A stretch of DNA of 64,000 nt from Triticum aestivum (GCF_018294505.1 NC_057808.1:354876696-354940695); one strand, 5' to 3'; shown: positions 8,717 to 21,712, numbered from the stretch's first letter. Notes: generated by a model not told the origin, from the sequence alone. Numbers and translations are program-made.

Positions 8717-11671
8717 GTGGTATTCGGCACGCCGGAGAATTATCGGTCCGAAGAAATCACTTTCCAAGTGGCCCCTTTCAGCAGCGGATACCACACCCTG
8801 TTGGGGCGGGATGCTTTTACACGCTTCCAAGCTATACCTCATTACGGGTATATGAAGCTCAAAATGCCTGGACCAAACGGCATAATCAATCTCGTCAGTG
8901 ATCCGGACATAGCACTCCGCGCTGAAAACAAAACCGCATCCCTGGCCCTTGAGGCTCTATCTGAAGCCCTCGCGGCCAAAGAATTAACCGCACTGCGCTC
9001 CACGGTGGACAGGGACGATGTGATCCTCAACAAACGCCCCAAATCCACCTCCTTCAAACCAGCAGAAGAAATAGTCAAATTCCAGGTCCACCCAACGGAC
9101 CCCAAGAAGACAGCATCTATCGGAGCGCAACTGAACCCAACAGTTGACGCCGCACTACGAGAATTCCTGCGCGAAAACTGGGACATATTTGCCTGGCACC
9201 CTTCAGATATGCCAGGGATCCCACGCAAGCTAGCCGAACATAGCCTCAATATAATAAAGGGATTTAAACCGGTCAAGCAAACACTGCGGTGCTTTTCCGG
9301 ACCCAAGCGACAAGCCATGGGGGAAGAGCTAGCCAAGCTTATCAAAGCCGGATTCATTAGAGAAATCAAACATACGGACTGACTGGCAAACCTGGTGATG
9401 GTACCAAAGAAGGACAAATCCTAGCGCATGTGTGTCGATTTCAAAGACCTCAACAAGGCTTGCCCTAAGGATCCCTTCCCCCTCCCCCGCATTGATCAAA
9501 TCATTGATGCCACCGCAGGACACGATTCACTATGTTTCCTCGATGCATATTCCGGATACCATCAGTTCAAAATGAAGGAGTCCGATCAAGCTGCAACAAC
9601 ATTTATTAACCCATATGGGCCATTCTGCTTCAACACCATGCCCTTCGGGCTCAAGAACGCCGGCGCCACATACCAATGCATGATTCAAACATGCCTAGAG
9701 AAGCAGATCGGCAAGACAGTAGAAGCTTACGTCGATGACGACGTCATCAAAACTAGGCATGTCGAAACACTAATAGATGACTTACGTCTTACATTCGACA
9801 ACCTCCGTGCATATGACATTAAACTCAACCCGGAAAAGTGTGTCTTCGGCGTCCCCGATAGAAAACTGCTGGGCTTCATTGTTTCCAATAGAGGAATAGA
9901 AGCAAATCCAGCTAAAATCTGAGCTCTGTCACAGTTGGCTAAGCCAACAGACCTCAAACAAGTCCAAAAACTAGCTGGTTGCGTGGCAGCGTTAAGTCGC
10001 TTTATCTCCAGATTAGGAGAAAAGGCACTACCACTCTATCGCCTCTTGCGGCGCACCGATAACTTCGAATGGACAGACGCGGTGACTGCCGGACTGGAGG
10101 AAATAAAGGCCCTCCTAGCAAGCAACCCAATCCTGGCCGCACCAAACGCTGGCGAACCCATGTTGCTATACATATCAGCAACACATCAGGTGGTGAGCGC
10201 CGTGCTCGTCGTCAAACGAGAACAGGACAGACACAAATTCCCACTTCAAAAACTAGTATACTACGTATCCACTGTCCTCACACCATGCAAATCGCGGTAC
10301 CCCCATTACCAAAAGATAGCATACACGGTCTTCATGGCATCCCGAAAGCAATGACACTACTTCCAGGAGTGTTCAATCACGGTGGCTTCTGAAGTCCCAC
10401 TCCATGACTTAATAAACAACCGCGATGCCACGGGGCGGATCGCTAAATGGGCCATAGAGCTACTTCCATTTGACATAACATACAAGCCACGTCGAGCCAT
10501 CAAATCCCAAGTGCTGGCTGACTTCGTCGCCGAATGGACAGAGGCCGAACTCCCTAAAGAGTACGACGCATATTCCAATTGGGTTATGTATTTTGATGGC
10601 TCCAAAATGCTGGCGGGGCTAGGAGCGGGAGTTGTGTTAACATCCCCCACTGGAGATGTCGTCCAGTATGTACTCCAAATACTATACACAGACTCCAACA
10701 ACGCAGCCGAATACGAGGCCCTATTGCATGGTCTTCGGATGGTTGTATCCATGGGCATCCAACGCCTAGAGGTGCGCGGGGATTCAAACCTCGCAATATC
10801 TCAAATAAACGGAGACTTTGATGCCAAAGATCCAAAGATGGCAACTTATCATAATGCCGTCTTAAAAATGTCGGCTCGGTTCGAGGGGCTCGAATTTCAT
10901 CACGTCGCCCGGGAAAGTAACCAGGCAGCGGACGTCCTTGCTCACATTGGCGCCAAGCGTGACCCCGTCCCACCCAACATTTTCCTGGAAAGGCTTTTCA
11001 AGCCATCCGTGGTGTGGCAAGGGGAGGGCGGCAACAACAGTCCAGATGCGAATACAACCCCAAATCCTGAAAACACCGACAGTATCGGTGGCTCAGCCAC
11101 TGAAATAACACCGTCGGCCCATCTCATTATGGAAGTCATTGCCCCATGGACCGAACCATTCTTGGCCTACATTAATAGGAAGGAGCTTCTCGAAGACCAG
11201 AATGAGGATCGCCGCATTGTCCGACGTTCGAAGGCCTACAAGGTTCATGACGGAGAGCTCTACAAGAAAAGTACTACGGGAGTACTTCAAAGGTGTATCT
11301 CCGAGGAAGAGGGGCGGCGGCTTTTAGTGGAAATTCACGCTGGCCTCGGCGGACACCACGCCGCAGCTCGGGCCCTTGTTAGCAAGGCCTTCCGTACTAG
11401 GTTTTATTGGCCGACAGCCTGAGCAGACGTGCAGGACCTTGTCCAACGCTGCGTCGGATGCCAACTCTTCACCAACCAAAGCCACATGCCCCAACTGCCT
11501 TACAAACTATCCCCATTACTTGGCCTTTCGCGGTCTGGGGACAGGATATGGTTGGACCCCTTAAAGGGGGAAGCCATAAGAAAAAATATCTGCTGGTCAT
11601 GGTGGACAAATTCACTAAGTGGATAGAGGCTAAACCGGTCAAAACGGCTAAGTCCGGCCCGGTGATAGAAT
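8717..11671 (+). pseudogene. Gypsy A pol: RT, RNase H, second RNase H, integrase start
   Basis: One frame runs from 8717 to about 11490, cut by stops at 9380, 9422, 9920, 10352 and 11420. The protease end (TLLGRDAFTRF) comes first. The RT follows with NKACPKDPFPLPRIDQ, DAYSGYHQ, PFGLKNAGATYQ and the catalytic YVDD (about 9730-9741). RNase H is near 10100-10360. A second, archaeal-type RNase H follows at about 10585-10965 (YFDGSK, NNAAEYEALLHGL, VRGDSN). The integrase zinc-binding domain (GGHHAAARALVSKAFRTRFY) and the core start (VDKFTKWIEAKP) come next. A one-base loss near 11490 shifts frame before the core. Copia A breaks the gene at 11671; it resumes at 20183. Confidence 0.9.
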
Positions 11672-12887
11672 TGAAGGAAATATGCCCTAGAGGCAATAAT
11701 AAAGTTATTATTTATTTCCTTATATCATGATAAATGTTTATTATTCATGCTAGAATTGTATTAACCGGAAACATGATACATGTGTGAATACATAGAAAAA
11801 CAAAGTGTCACTAGTATGCCTCTACTTGACTAGCTCGTTGATCAAAGATGGTTATGTTTCCTAGCCATAGACATGAGTTGTCATTTGATTAACGGGATCA
11901 CATCATTAGGAGAATTATGTGATTGACTTGACCCATTCCGTTAGCTTAGCACTCGATCGTTTAGTATGTTGCTATTGCTTTCTTCATGACTTATACATGT
12001 TCCTATGACTATGAGATTATGCAACTCCCGTTTACCGGAGGAACACTTTGTGTGCTACCAAACGTCACAACGTAACTGGGTGATTATAAAGGTGCTCTAC
12101 AGGTGTCTCCGAAGGTACTTGTTGGGTTGGCGTATTTCGAGATTAGGATTTGTCACTCCGATTGTCGGAGAGGTATCTCTGGGCCCTCTCGGTAATGCAC
12201 ATCACTTAAGCCTTGCAAGCATTGCAACTAATGAGTTAGTTGTGGGATGATGTATTACGGAACGAGTAAAGAGACTTGCCGGTAACGAGATTGAACTAGG
12301 TATTGAGATACCGACGATCGAATCTCGGGCAAGTAACATACCGATGACAAAGGGAACAACGTATGTTGTTATGTGGTCTGACCAATAAAGATCTTCGTAG
12401 AATATGTGGGAGCCAATATGAGCATCCAGGTTCCGCTATTGGCTATTGACCAGAGACGTGTCTCGGTCATGTCTACATAGTTCTCGAACCCGTAGGGTCC
12501 GCACGCTTAACGTTTCGATGACAGTTATATTATGAGTTTATATGTTTTGATGTACCGAAGGTTGTTCGGAGTCCCGGATGTGATCACGGACATGACGAGG
12601 AGTCTCGAAATGGTCGAGACATGAAGATTGATATATTGGATGACTATATTCGGACACCGGAATGGTTCCGGGGGTTATCGGATATATACCGGAGTACCGG
12701 GGGGTTACCGGAACCCCCCCGGAGGCTATTGGGCCTCATGGGCCCAATTGCTGGAAGAGGAGAGGCGGCCAAGGGGCAGCCGCGCCCCTCCCCCCAAGTC
12801 CGAATTGGACAAGGAGGGGGGCGGCGCCCCCCTTTCCTTTCCCCCTCTCTCCTTCCCTCTCCTCTCCTAGTCCAACAAGGAAGGGAG

Positions 12888-12918
12888 GGAGTCCTACTCC
12901 CGGTGGGAGTAGGACTCC
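12888..12918 (+). promoter_or_regulatory. U3 hairpin upstream of TATA, Copia A 5' LTR
   Basis: GGAGTCCTACTCCC, loop GGT, GGGAGTAGGACTCC: a perfect 14-bp stem. The TATA box starts 47 bp downstream at 12965. Equivalent hairpins of different sequence are at 19672-19702, 38440-38470, 44872-44900, about 55794-55819 and 62825-62859. Confidence 0.7.
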
Positions 12919-12964
12919 TCCTGGCGCGCCTCCTCCTGGCTGGCCGCACCTCCCCCCTTGCTCC

Positions 12965-12972
12965 TTTATATA
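12965..12972 (+). promoter_or_regulatory. TATA box, Copia A 5' LTR
   Basis: TTTATATA followed by a G-rich stretch. The same box is at the same place in every Angela-like LTR of the window (19749, 38385, 44815, 55870, 62906). Confidence 0.7.
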
Positions 12973-13397
12973 CGGGGGCAGGGGGCACCCTAGACACAAC
13001 AATTGATCGTTTGATCTTTTAGCCGTGTGCGGTCCCCCCCCCACCATAGTCCACCTCGATAATACTGTAGCGGTGCTTAGGCGAAGCCCTGCGTCGGTAG
13101 AACATCATCATCGTCACCACGCCGTTGTGCTGACGAAACTCTCCCTCAACACTCGGCTGGATCGGAGTTCGAGGGACGTCATCGGGCTGAACGTGTGCTG
13201 AACTCGGAGGTGCCGTGCGTTCGGTACTTGATCGGTCGGATCGTGAAGACGTACGACTACATCAACCGCGTTGTGCTAACGCTTCCGCTTTCGGTCTACG
13301 AGGGTACGTGGACAACACTCTCCCTCTCGTTGCTATGCATCACCATGATCTTGCGTGTGCGTAGGAATTTTTTTGAAATTACTACGTTCCCCAACAG

Positions 13398-13410
13398 TGG
13401 CATCCGAGCC
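13398..13410 (+). other. Primer binding site of Copia A
   Basis: TGGCATCCGAGCC starts two bases after the LTR. It resembles the initiator-Met tRNA PBS used by Angela/BARE elements (TGGTATCAGAGC type) with changes. Confidence 0.7.
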
Positions 13411-14629
13411 AGGTTTTATGCGTTGATGTTATATGCACGAGTAGAACACAAGTGAGTTGTGGGCGATACAAGTCATACTGCTTACCAGCATGTCATACTT
13501 TGGTTCGGCGGTATTGTTGGATGAAGCGGCCCGGACCGACATTACGCGTACGCTTACGCGAGACTGGTTCTACCGACGTGCTTTGCACACAGGTGGCTGG
13601 CGGGTGTCAGTTTCTCCAACTTTAGTTGAACCGAGTGTGGCTACGCCCGGTCCTTGCGAAGGTTAAAACAACACCAACTTGACAAACTATCATTGTGGTT
13701 TTGATGCGTAGGTAAGAACGGTTCTTGCTAAGCCCGTAGCAGCCACGTAAAATTTGCAACAACAAAGTAGAGGACGTCTAACTTGTTTTTGCAGGGCATG
13801 TTGTGATATGATATGGTCAAGACATGATGCTAAATTCTATTGTATGAGATGATCATGTTTTGTAACCGAGTTATCGGCAACTGGCAGGAGCCATATGGTT
13901 GTCGCTTTATTGTATGCAATGCAATCGCCCTGTAATGCTTTACTTTATCACTAAGCGGTAGCGATAGTCGTAGAAGCATAAGATTGGCGAGACGACAATG
14001 ATGCTACGATAAAGATCAAGGTGTCGCGCCGGTGACGATGGTGATCATGACGGTGCTTCGGAGATGGAGATCACAAGCACAAGATGATGATGGCCATATC
14101 ATATCACTTATATTGATTGCATGTGATGTTTATCTTTTATGCATCTTATCTTGCTTTGATTGACGGTAGCATTATAAGATGGTCCCTCACTAAATTATCA
14201 AAGTATAAGTATTCTCCCTGAGTATGCACCGTTGCAAAAGTTCTTCATGCTGAGACACCATGTGATGATCGGGTGTGATAGGCTCTAGTTCAAATACAAC
14301 GGGTGCAAAACAGTTGCACACGCGGAATACTCAGGTTAAACTTGATGAGCCTAGCATATAACAGATATGGCCTCGGAACACTGAGACCGAAAGGTCGAGC
14401 GTGAATCATATAGTAGATATGATCAACATAGTGATGTTCACCATTGAAACTACTCCATCTCACGTGATGATAGAAGATTAGAGGGATTTCTATCTAAGTG
14501 GGAGTTCTTAAGTAATATGATTAATTGAACTTAAATTTATCATGAACTTAGTCCTGATAGTATTTTGCAAATTATGTTGTAGATCAATAGCTCGCGTTGT
14601 TGCTTCCCTATGTTTATTTTGATATGTTC
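13411..14629 (+). other. Copia A 5' untranslated leader
   Basis: About 1.2 kb between PBS and gag, colinear with 56338-57582 of Copia E. Long leaders of this size are normal in the BARE/Angela group. No coding signal was seen. Confidence 0.7.
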
Positions 14630-15534
14630 CTAGAGAAAAATTATGTTGAAAGATGTTAGTAGCAATGATGCGGATTGGATCCGTGATCTGAGGATTATCC
14701 TCATTGCTGCATAGAAGAATTATGTCCTTGGATGCACCGCTAGGTGACAGACCTATTGCAGGAGCAGATGCAGACGTTATGAACGTTTGGCTAGCTCAAT
14801 ATGATGACTACTTGATAGTTTAGTGCACCATGCTTAACGGCTTAGAATCGGGACTTCAAAGATGTTTTGAACGCCATGGACCATATGAGATGTTCCAGGA
14901 GTTGAAGTTAATATTTCAAGCAAATACCCGAGTTGAGAGATATGAAGTCTCCAACAAGTTCTATAGCTAAAAGATGGAGGAGAATAGCTCAAGCAGTGAG
15001 CATGTGCTCAGATTGTCTGGGTACTACAATCGCTTGAATCAAGTGGGAGTTAATCTTCCAGATAAAATAGTGATTGACAGAATTCTCTAGTCACCATCAC
15101 CAAGTTAGTAGAACTTTGTGATGAACTATAGTATGCAAGGGATGACGAAAGTAATTCCCGAGCTCTTTGCGATGCTGAAATCGACGAAGGTAGAAATCAA
15201 GAAAGAGCATCAAGTGTTGATGGTTAACAAGACCACTAGTTTCAAGAAAAGGGAAAAGGGATATAAGGGGAACTTCAAGAAGAACGGCAAGCAAGTTGCT
15301 GCTCAAGTGAAGAAGCCCAAGTCTGGACCTAAGCCTGAGACTAAGTGCTTCTACTGCAAAGGGACTGGTCACTGGAAGCGGAACTGCCCCAAGTATTTGG
15401 TGGATAAGAAGGATGGCAAAGTGAACAAAGGTATATTTGATATACGGATTATTGATGTGTATTTTGCTAGTGTTCGTAGCAACCCCTCGGTATTTGATAC
15501 TGGTTCAGTTGCTAAAGAGTAGTAACTCAAAACG
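14630..15534 (+). pseudogene. Copia A gag and start of protease, broken
   Basis: Fragments in all three frames match the better kept gag of Copia E (57586-58594). The clearest part is 15118-15522, which has a basic Lys-rich segment and the zinc knuckle CFYCKGTGHWKRNC (CCHC), then the protease start with VFDTGSVA (D-T-G kept). Upstream, stops and indels break the capsid region. Confidence 0.85.
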
Positions 15535-15659
15535 GGAGTTGCATAATGAACAGAAACTAGTTAAGGATGAAGTGACGATGTGTATTGGAAGTGGTTCCAA
15601 GATTGATATGATCATCATCGCACACTCCCTATACTTTCGGGATTAGTGTTGAACCTAAA

Positions 15660-18250
15660 TAAGTGTTATTTGGTGTTTGCGTTGAGCATGAATATGATTT
15701 GATCATGTTTATTGCAATACGGTTATTCATTTAAGTTAGAGAATAACTGTTGTTCTGTTTACATGAATAAAACCTTATATGGTTACACACCCAATGAAAA
15801 TGGTTCGTTGGATATCGATCGTAGTGATACACATATTCATAATATTGAAGCCAAAAGATGCAAAGTTAATAATGATAGTGCAACTTATTTGTGGCACTGC
15901 CGTTTAGGTCATATTGGTGTAAAGCGCATGAAGAAACTCCATGCTGATGGGCTTTTGGAATCACTTGATTATGAATCACTTTATGCTTGCGAACCATGCC
16001 TTATGGGCAAGATGACTAAGACTCCGTTCTCCAGAACAATGGAGCGAGCAACTGACTTATTGGAAATAATACAGACTGATGTATGCGATCCGATGAGTGT
16101 TGAGGCTCGCGGCGGGTATCGTTATTTTCTGACCTTCACAGATGATTTGAGCAGATATGGGTATATCTACTTGATGAACATAAGTCTGAAACATTTGAAA
16201 AGTTCAAAGAATTTCAGAGTGAAGCGGAAAATCATCGTGACAAGAAAATAAGGTTTCTACGATCTGATCGCGGAGATAAATATTTGAGTTACGAGTTTGG
16301 TCTTCAATTAAAACAATGTGGAATAGTTTCACAAATTCGTGCCACCTGGAACACCACAGCATAATGGTGTGTCCGAACGTCATAACCGTACTTTATTGGA
16401 TATAGTGCAATCTATGATGTATCTTACCGATTTACCACTATAGTTTTGGGGTTATGCATTAGAGACAGCTGCATTCACGTAAAAAAGGGCACCATCTAAA
16501 TCCGTTTGATACGACACCGTATGAACTGTGGTTTGCCAAGAAACCAAAGTTGTCGTTTCTTAAAGTTTGGGGTTGCGATGCTTATAAGAAAAAGTTTCAT
16601 CCTGATAAGCTCAAACCCAAATCGGAGAAATGTGTCTTCATAGGATACCCAAAGGAGACAATTGGGTACACCTTCTATCACAAATCCGAAGGCAAGATAT
16701 TCATTGCTGAGAATGGATCCTTTCTAGAGAAGGAGTTTCTCTTGAAAGAAGTGAGTGGGAGGAAAGTAGAACTTGATCAGGTAACTGTACCTGCTCCTTT
16801 ATTGGAAGTAGTTCATCACAGAAATTTGTTCCTGTGACTCCTACACCAATTAGTGAGGAAGCTAATGATGATGATCATGTAACTTCAGATCAAGTTACTA
16901 CCGAACCTCGTAGGTAAACCAGAGTGAGATCCACACCAGAGTGGTACGGTAATCCTGTTCTGGAGGTCATGTTACTTGACCATGACGAACCTACGAACTA
17001 TGAGGAAGCGATGATGAGCCCAGATTCCGCGAAATGGCTTGAGGCCATGAAATCTGAGATGAGATCCATGTATGAGAACAAAGTATGGACTTTGATTGAC
17101 TTGCCCAATGATCGGCGAGCCATTGAGATTAAATGGATCTTCAAGAGAAAGACGGACACTGATAGTAGTGTTACTATCTACAAAGCTAGAATTGTCGCAA
17201 AAAGGTTTTCGACAAGTTCAAGGTGTTGACTACGATGAGAGTTTCTCACTCGTATCTATGCTTAAGTCTGTCCGAATCATGTTAGCAATTGCCGCATTTT
17301 ATGAAATCTGGCAAATGGATAAACAAAACTGCATTCCTTAATGGATTTATTAAAGAAGAGTTGTATATGATGCAACCAGAAGGTTTTGTCAATCCTAAAG
17401 GTGCTAACAAAATATGCAAGCTCCAGCGATGCATCTATGGACTGGTGCAAGCATCTCGGAGTTGGAATATACGCTTTGATAAGTTGATCAAAGGATATAG
17501 TTTTATACAGACTTGCGGTGAAGCCTGTATTTACAAGAAAGTGAGTGGGAGCACTACAACATTTCTGATAAGTATATGTGAATGACATATTGTTTATCGG
17601 AAATAATGTAGAATTATTCTGCAAAGCATAAAGGAGTGTTTGAAAGGAGTTTTTCAAAGAAAGACCTTGGTGAAGCTGCTTACATATTGAGCATCAAGAT
17701 CTATAGAGATAGATCAAGACGCTTGATAAGTTTTTCAATGAGTACATACCTTAACAATATTTTGAAGTAGTTCAAAATGGAACAGTCAAAGAAAGAGTTC
17801 TTGCCTGTGTTACAAGGTGTGAAATTGAGTAAGACTCAAAGCCCGACCACGGCAGAAGATAGAAAGAGAATGAAAGTCATTCCCTATGCCATAGGTTCTA
17901 CAAAGAATGCCATGATGTGTACCAGATCTATTGTATACCCTACCACTGAGTTTGGCAAGGGAGTACAATAGTGATCTAGGAGTAAATCACTGGACAACGG
18001 TCAAAATTATTCTTAGTGGAATAAGGATATGTTTCTCGATTATGTAGGTGAAAAAAGGTTCGTCGTAAAGGGTTACGTCGATGCAAGTTTTTGACACTGA
18101 TCCAGATGACTCTTAAGTCTCAATCTGGATACATATTGAAAGTGGGAGCTATTAGCTAGAGTAGCTCCGTGCAGAGCATTGTAGACATAGAATTTGCAAA
18201 ATACTTACGGATGTGAATGTGACAGACCCGTTGACTAAAATTATCTCACA
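15660..18250 (+). pseudogene. Copia A pol, broken: integrase, RT, RNase H remnant
   Basis: 15712-16251 has the GAG-pre-integrase domain (WHCRLGHIGVKRMKKLH) and the integrase core (IIQTDVCDP, YRYFLTFTDDLSRYGYIY). 16260-16900 holds the rest of integrase with stops and shifts. RT begins about 16924 (WLEAMKSEMRSMYENK) and continues to about 17720; the catalytic YVDD region near 17575-17590 is lost to indels. 17777-17971 has the RT-RNase H link. RNase H keeps only GYVDASF (about 18080) and a short tail; its centre is deleted as in Copia E. Confidence 0.88.
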
Positions 18251-18259
18251 AGCAAAACA

Positions 18260-18440
18260 TGATCACACCTTAGTACTCTTTGGGTGTTAATCACATAGCG
18301 ATGTGAACTAGATTACTGACTCTAGTAAACCCTTTGGGTGTTGGTCACATATCGATGTGAACTATGGGTGTTAACCACATAAAGATGTGAACTATTAATG
18401 TTAAATCACATGGCGATGTGAACTAGATTATCGACTCTAG
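18260..18440 (+). repeat. Short imperfect direct repeats before the Copia A PPT
   Basis: Four copies of a roughly 30-60 bp unit with GGGTGTT and GATGTGAACTA elements (about 18280, 18337, 18366, 18398). Copia E has related units at 61510-61580. They lie in the 3' untranslated part. Confidence 0.6.
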
Positions 18441-18442
18441 TG

Positions 18443-18454
18443 CAAGTGGGAGAC
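18443..18454 (+). other. Polypurine tract of Copia A
   Basis: CAAGTGGGAGAC immediately precedes the 3' LTR. Copia E has the same sequence at 61589-61600. Confidence 0.75.
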
Positions 18455-20182
18455 TGAAGGAAATATGCCCTAGAGGCAATAATAAAGTTATTATTTATTT
18501 CCTTATATCATGATAAATGTTTATTATTCATGCTAGAATTGTATTAACCGGAAACATGATACATGTGTGAATACATAGACAAACAGAGTGTCACTAGTAT
18601 GCCTCTACTTGACTAGCTCGTTGATCAAAGATGGTTATGTTTCCTAGCCATAGACATGAGTTGTCATTTGATTAACGGGATCACATCATTAGGAGAATGA
18701 TGTGATTGACTTGACCCATTCCGTTAGCTTAGCACTCGATCGTTTAGTATGTTGCTATTGCTTTCTTCATGACTTATACATGTTCCTATGACTATGAGAT
18801 TATGCAACTCCCGTTTACCGGAGGAACACTTTGTGTGCTACCAAACGTCACAACGTAACTGGGTGATTATAAAGGTGCTCTACAGGTGTCTCCGAAGGTA
18901 CTTGTTGGGTTGGCGTATTTCGAGATTAGGATTTGTCACTCCGATTGTCGGAGAGGTATCTCTGGGCCCTCTCGGTAATGCACATCACTTAAGCCTTGCA
19001 AGCATTGCAACTAATGAGTTAGTTGTGGGATGATGTATTACGGAACGAGTAAAGAGACTTGCCGGTAACGAGATTGAACTAGGTATTGAGATACCGACGA
19101 TCGAATCTCGGGCAAGTAACATACCGATGACAAAGGGAACAATGTATGTTGTTATGCGGTCTGACCGATAAAGATCTTCGTAGAATATGTGGGAGCCAAT
19201 ATGAGCATCCAGGTTCTGCTATTGGTTATTGACCGGAGACGTGTCTCGGTCATGTCTACATAGTTCTCGAACCCGTAGGGTCCGCACGCTTAACGTTTCG
19301 ATGATAGTTATATTATGAGTTTATATGTTTTGATGTACCGAAGGTTGTTCGGAGTCCTGGATGTGATCACGGACATGACGAGGAGTCTCGAAATGGTTGA
19401 GACATGAAGATTGATATATTGGATGACTATATTCGGACACCGGAATGGTTCCGGGGGTTATCGGATATATACCGGAGTACCGGGGGGTTACCGGAACCCC
19501 CCGGAGGCTATTGGGCCTCATGGGCCCAATTGGTGGAAGAGGAGAGGGGGCCAAGGGGCAGCCACGCGCCCCTCCCCCCCCAGTCCGAATTGGACAAGGA
19601 AGGGGCGGCGCCCCCCTTTCCTTTCCCCCTCTCTCCTTCCCTCTCCTCTCCTAGTCCAACAAGGAAGGGAGGGAGTCCTACTCCCAGTGGGAGTAGGACT
19701 CCTCCTGGCACGCGTCCTCCTGGCTGGCCGCACCTCCCCCCTTGCTCCTTTATATACGGGGGCAGGGGGGCACCCTAGACACAACAATTGATCGTTTGAT
19801 CTTTTAGCCGTGTGCGGTGCCCCCCCCACCATAGTCCACCTCGATAATACTGCAGCGGTGCTTAGGCGAAGCCCTGCATCGGTAGAACATCATCATCGTC
19901 ACCACGCCGTCGTGCTGACGAAACTCTCCCTCAACACTCGGCTGGATCGGAGTTCGAGGGATGTCATCGGGCTGAACGTGTGCTGAACTCGGAGGTGCCG
20001 TGCGTTCGGTACTTGATCGGTCAGATCGTGAAGACGTACGACTACATCAACCGCGTTGTGCTAACGCTTCCGCTTTCGGTCTACGAGGGTACGTGGACAA
20101 CACTCTCCCCTCTCGTTGCTATGCATCACCATGATCTTGCGTGTGCGTAGGATTTTTTTTGAAATTACTACGTTCCCCAACA
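18455..20182 (+). repeat. Copia A 3' LTR
   Basis: 1,728 bp, nearly the same as 11672-13396. It has the same TATA box (19749-19756) and hairpin (19672-19702, loop AGT instead of GGT). Confidence 0.95.
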
Positions 20183-20861
20183 AGAATTCATATCCGGTGT
20201 TGTGCACCGCTATGGTGCCCCACACATCATCATCACCGACAACAGCTCTAATTTCACAGCTTACAAGGTAAAAACCTGGTGTACTAATCTTGGCATTAAA
20301 ATCGATTACGCCTCCGTCTACCACCCGCAAACCAACGGTCAAGTCGAATGAGCCAATGGTCTTATTATGAGCGGCATCAAGCCCAGACTAGTGCGGTCTT
20401 TGAAAGAATCAGCCAAGCACTGGGTTGAGGACCTCGACTCCGTACTCTGGGGGTTGCAGACCACGCCCAACCGTACCACCGGATACACACCTTTCTTCAT
20501 GGTGTATGGCGCAGAGGCTGTGTTGCCCTGCGATATTATTCATGACTCACCTCGAGTGCGCATGTACGAAGAGAGAGAAGCCGAGTTAGATCAGCAGGAT
20601 AGCCTAGATGCCCTGGAGGAGGAGCGCGATGTTGCAAAAGCTCATTCAGCATTTTACCAACAGCAGGCTCGGAGATATCAAAGCAGAGAAGTACGGGCCA
20701 AGACCTACAACGTTGGCGGACTCGTTCTACGCCTGCCGGAGAAGAAAAAGGACAAACTCAAGCCCAAATGGGAGGGTACCTTCATAATTGACGAAGTTCT
20801 CACCGGAGGGGCGTACCGTCTTCGCGATGCATCAGACAATCGCCTCGAGCCGAACCCCTAG
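20183..20861 (+). pseudogene. Gypsy A integrase, C-terminal part
   Basis: Continues the integrase broken at 11671. It has the second catalytic Asp (IIITDNSSNFT), the third motif YHPQTNGQVE with the catalytic Glu followed by a stop (20349-20351), and the C-terminal part ending in a KPKWEGTFIIDEVLTGGAYR stretch. A further stop at 20859-20861 cuts the last residues (about 20862-20893). Confidence 0.9.
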
Positions 20862-20893
20862 AACGCGGCCAGACTCCGAAGATTCTATGCCTA

Positions 20894-21712
20894 GCGCATA
20901 ACTCCTTGTTCGTCTCCTTCTCCACTGTAGTTTCCATTATTTTTTCTCTCTTTTCCGATTACCTTTTCTTTTCTCGCTTTAAAGCTTTCGTACGGCTAGA
21001 CCGCACACCCCTGACGCATGCATCTTTAAAATGTACGTCCATTATACCTGGGGGCTTCTGGGACAGAAGCTTTTTATTACTATTCCTTGAGCATCAAGCT
21101 CTTCACATATGAGTTCTTTCATATGTACCTTTTCTTCGCCACTATATGCATCGATATGACTTAAGTTTTGGCCAAGCTGGGTTGCCTGGCTCCTGTGCTT
21201 ATGCCTTACGTTCCTGTTAGTTCGGCTAGGGCATAAAGGGAGCACCTCTGCGATTGTTACTGCCGGGTCATCCGGATGTGTACCTCAGACTGGGTGAAGC
21301 CGAAAGCTAGCGTGCTTAAGGGAATATTCGGTTGGTGAGTTAAAGATGTTTTTTGCACTCACTCCATTGTGAACCCCCAGAAGCTATACACACTGTGATT
21401 TTCACATCACAATTCGGACATGAATACTAATGCATGCACACCCAGGGAGAGGAACCCTTAACGGAATTATTCTCTCTGGAAGATGTTTCTTACAATCTCA
21501 ATGTAATATAACATAGCTAGCCGGATACAACTTGTCTGTTCAAGCAACTATGACCCCTACGCCTAGTTTCCGTGCATACCCCGGTCTATTCGGCCGTGCG
21601 GGTATTCGGAAACACTCCGCACCTTCGGGTCCGGAGGTTGAAGTGAAAATGTCTGCCATGACAAATGCTATACAATTCAGCTAGAGTTACATATATTGAG
21701 GAGAGTGCATAG
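20894..21712. other. Gypsy A spacer between pol and the antisense gene
   Basis: About 0.8 kb between two convergent coding regions. Small ORFs overlap on both strands without recognisable content. It would hold the 3' end signals of both transcripts, but none can be pinned down. Confidence 0.6.

Larger units (their letters stand above)
11672..13396 (+). repeat. Copia A 5' LTR
   Basis: 1,725 bp, starting TGAAGGAAATATGCCC and ending ACGTTCCCCAACA. It contains a TATA box (12965-12972) and a 14-bp hairpin (12888-12918) 47 bp upstream of it, plus a second inverted repeat with six-G and six-C arms around 12698-12720. An 81-codon ORF at 12005-12250 recurs in the other Angela-like LTRs simply because the LTR is conserved. 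Confidence 0.95.
11672..20182 (+). mobile_element. Copia A: Angela/WIS/BARE-like LTR retrotransposon
   Basis: An 8,511-bp element with LTRs 11672-13396 and 18455-20182, ends TGAAGG...CCAACA and TSD AGAAT (11667-11671 and 20183-20187). It is inserted in the integrase core of Gypsy A in the same orientation. The interior has gag and pol in Copia order (protease, integrase, RT, RNase H) but with many frameshifts and stops, so it is not autonomous. LTRs differ at only scattered sites. Confidence 0.95.

Noticed and set aside
12005..12250. An 81-codon ORF repeated at 12005, 18788, 46659 and (inverse) 39135
   Set aside because: It lies inside the Angela-like LTRs and recurs only because the LTR recurs. 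It is not open in all copies and resembles no protein.
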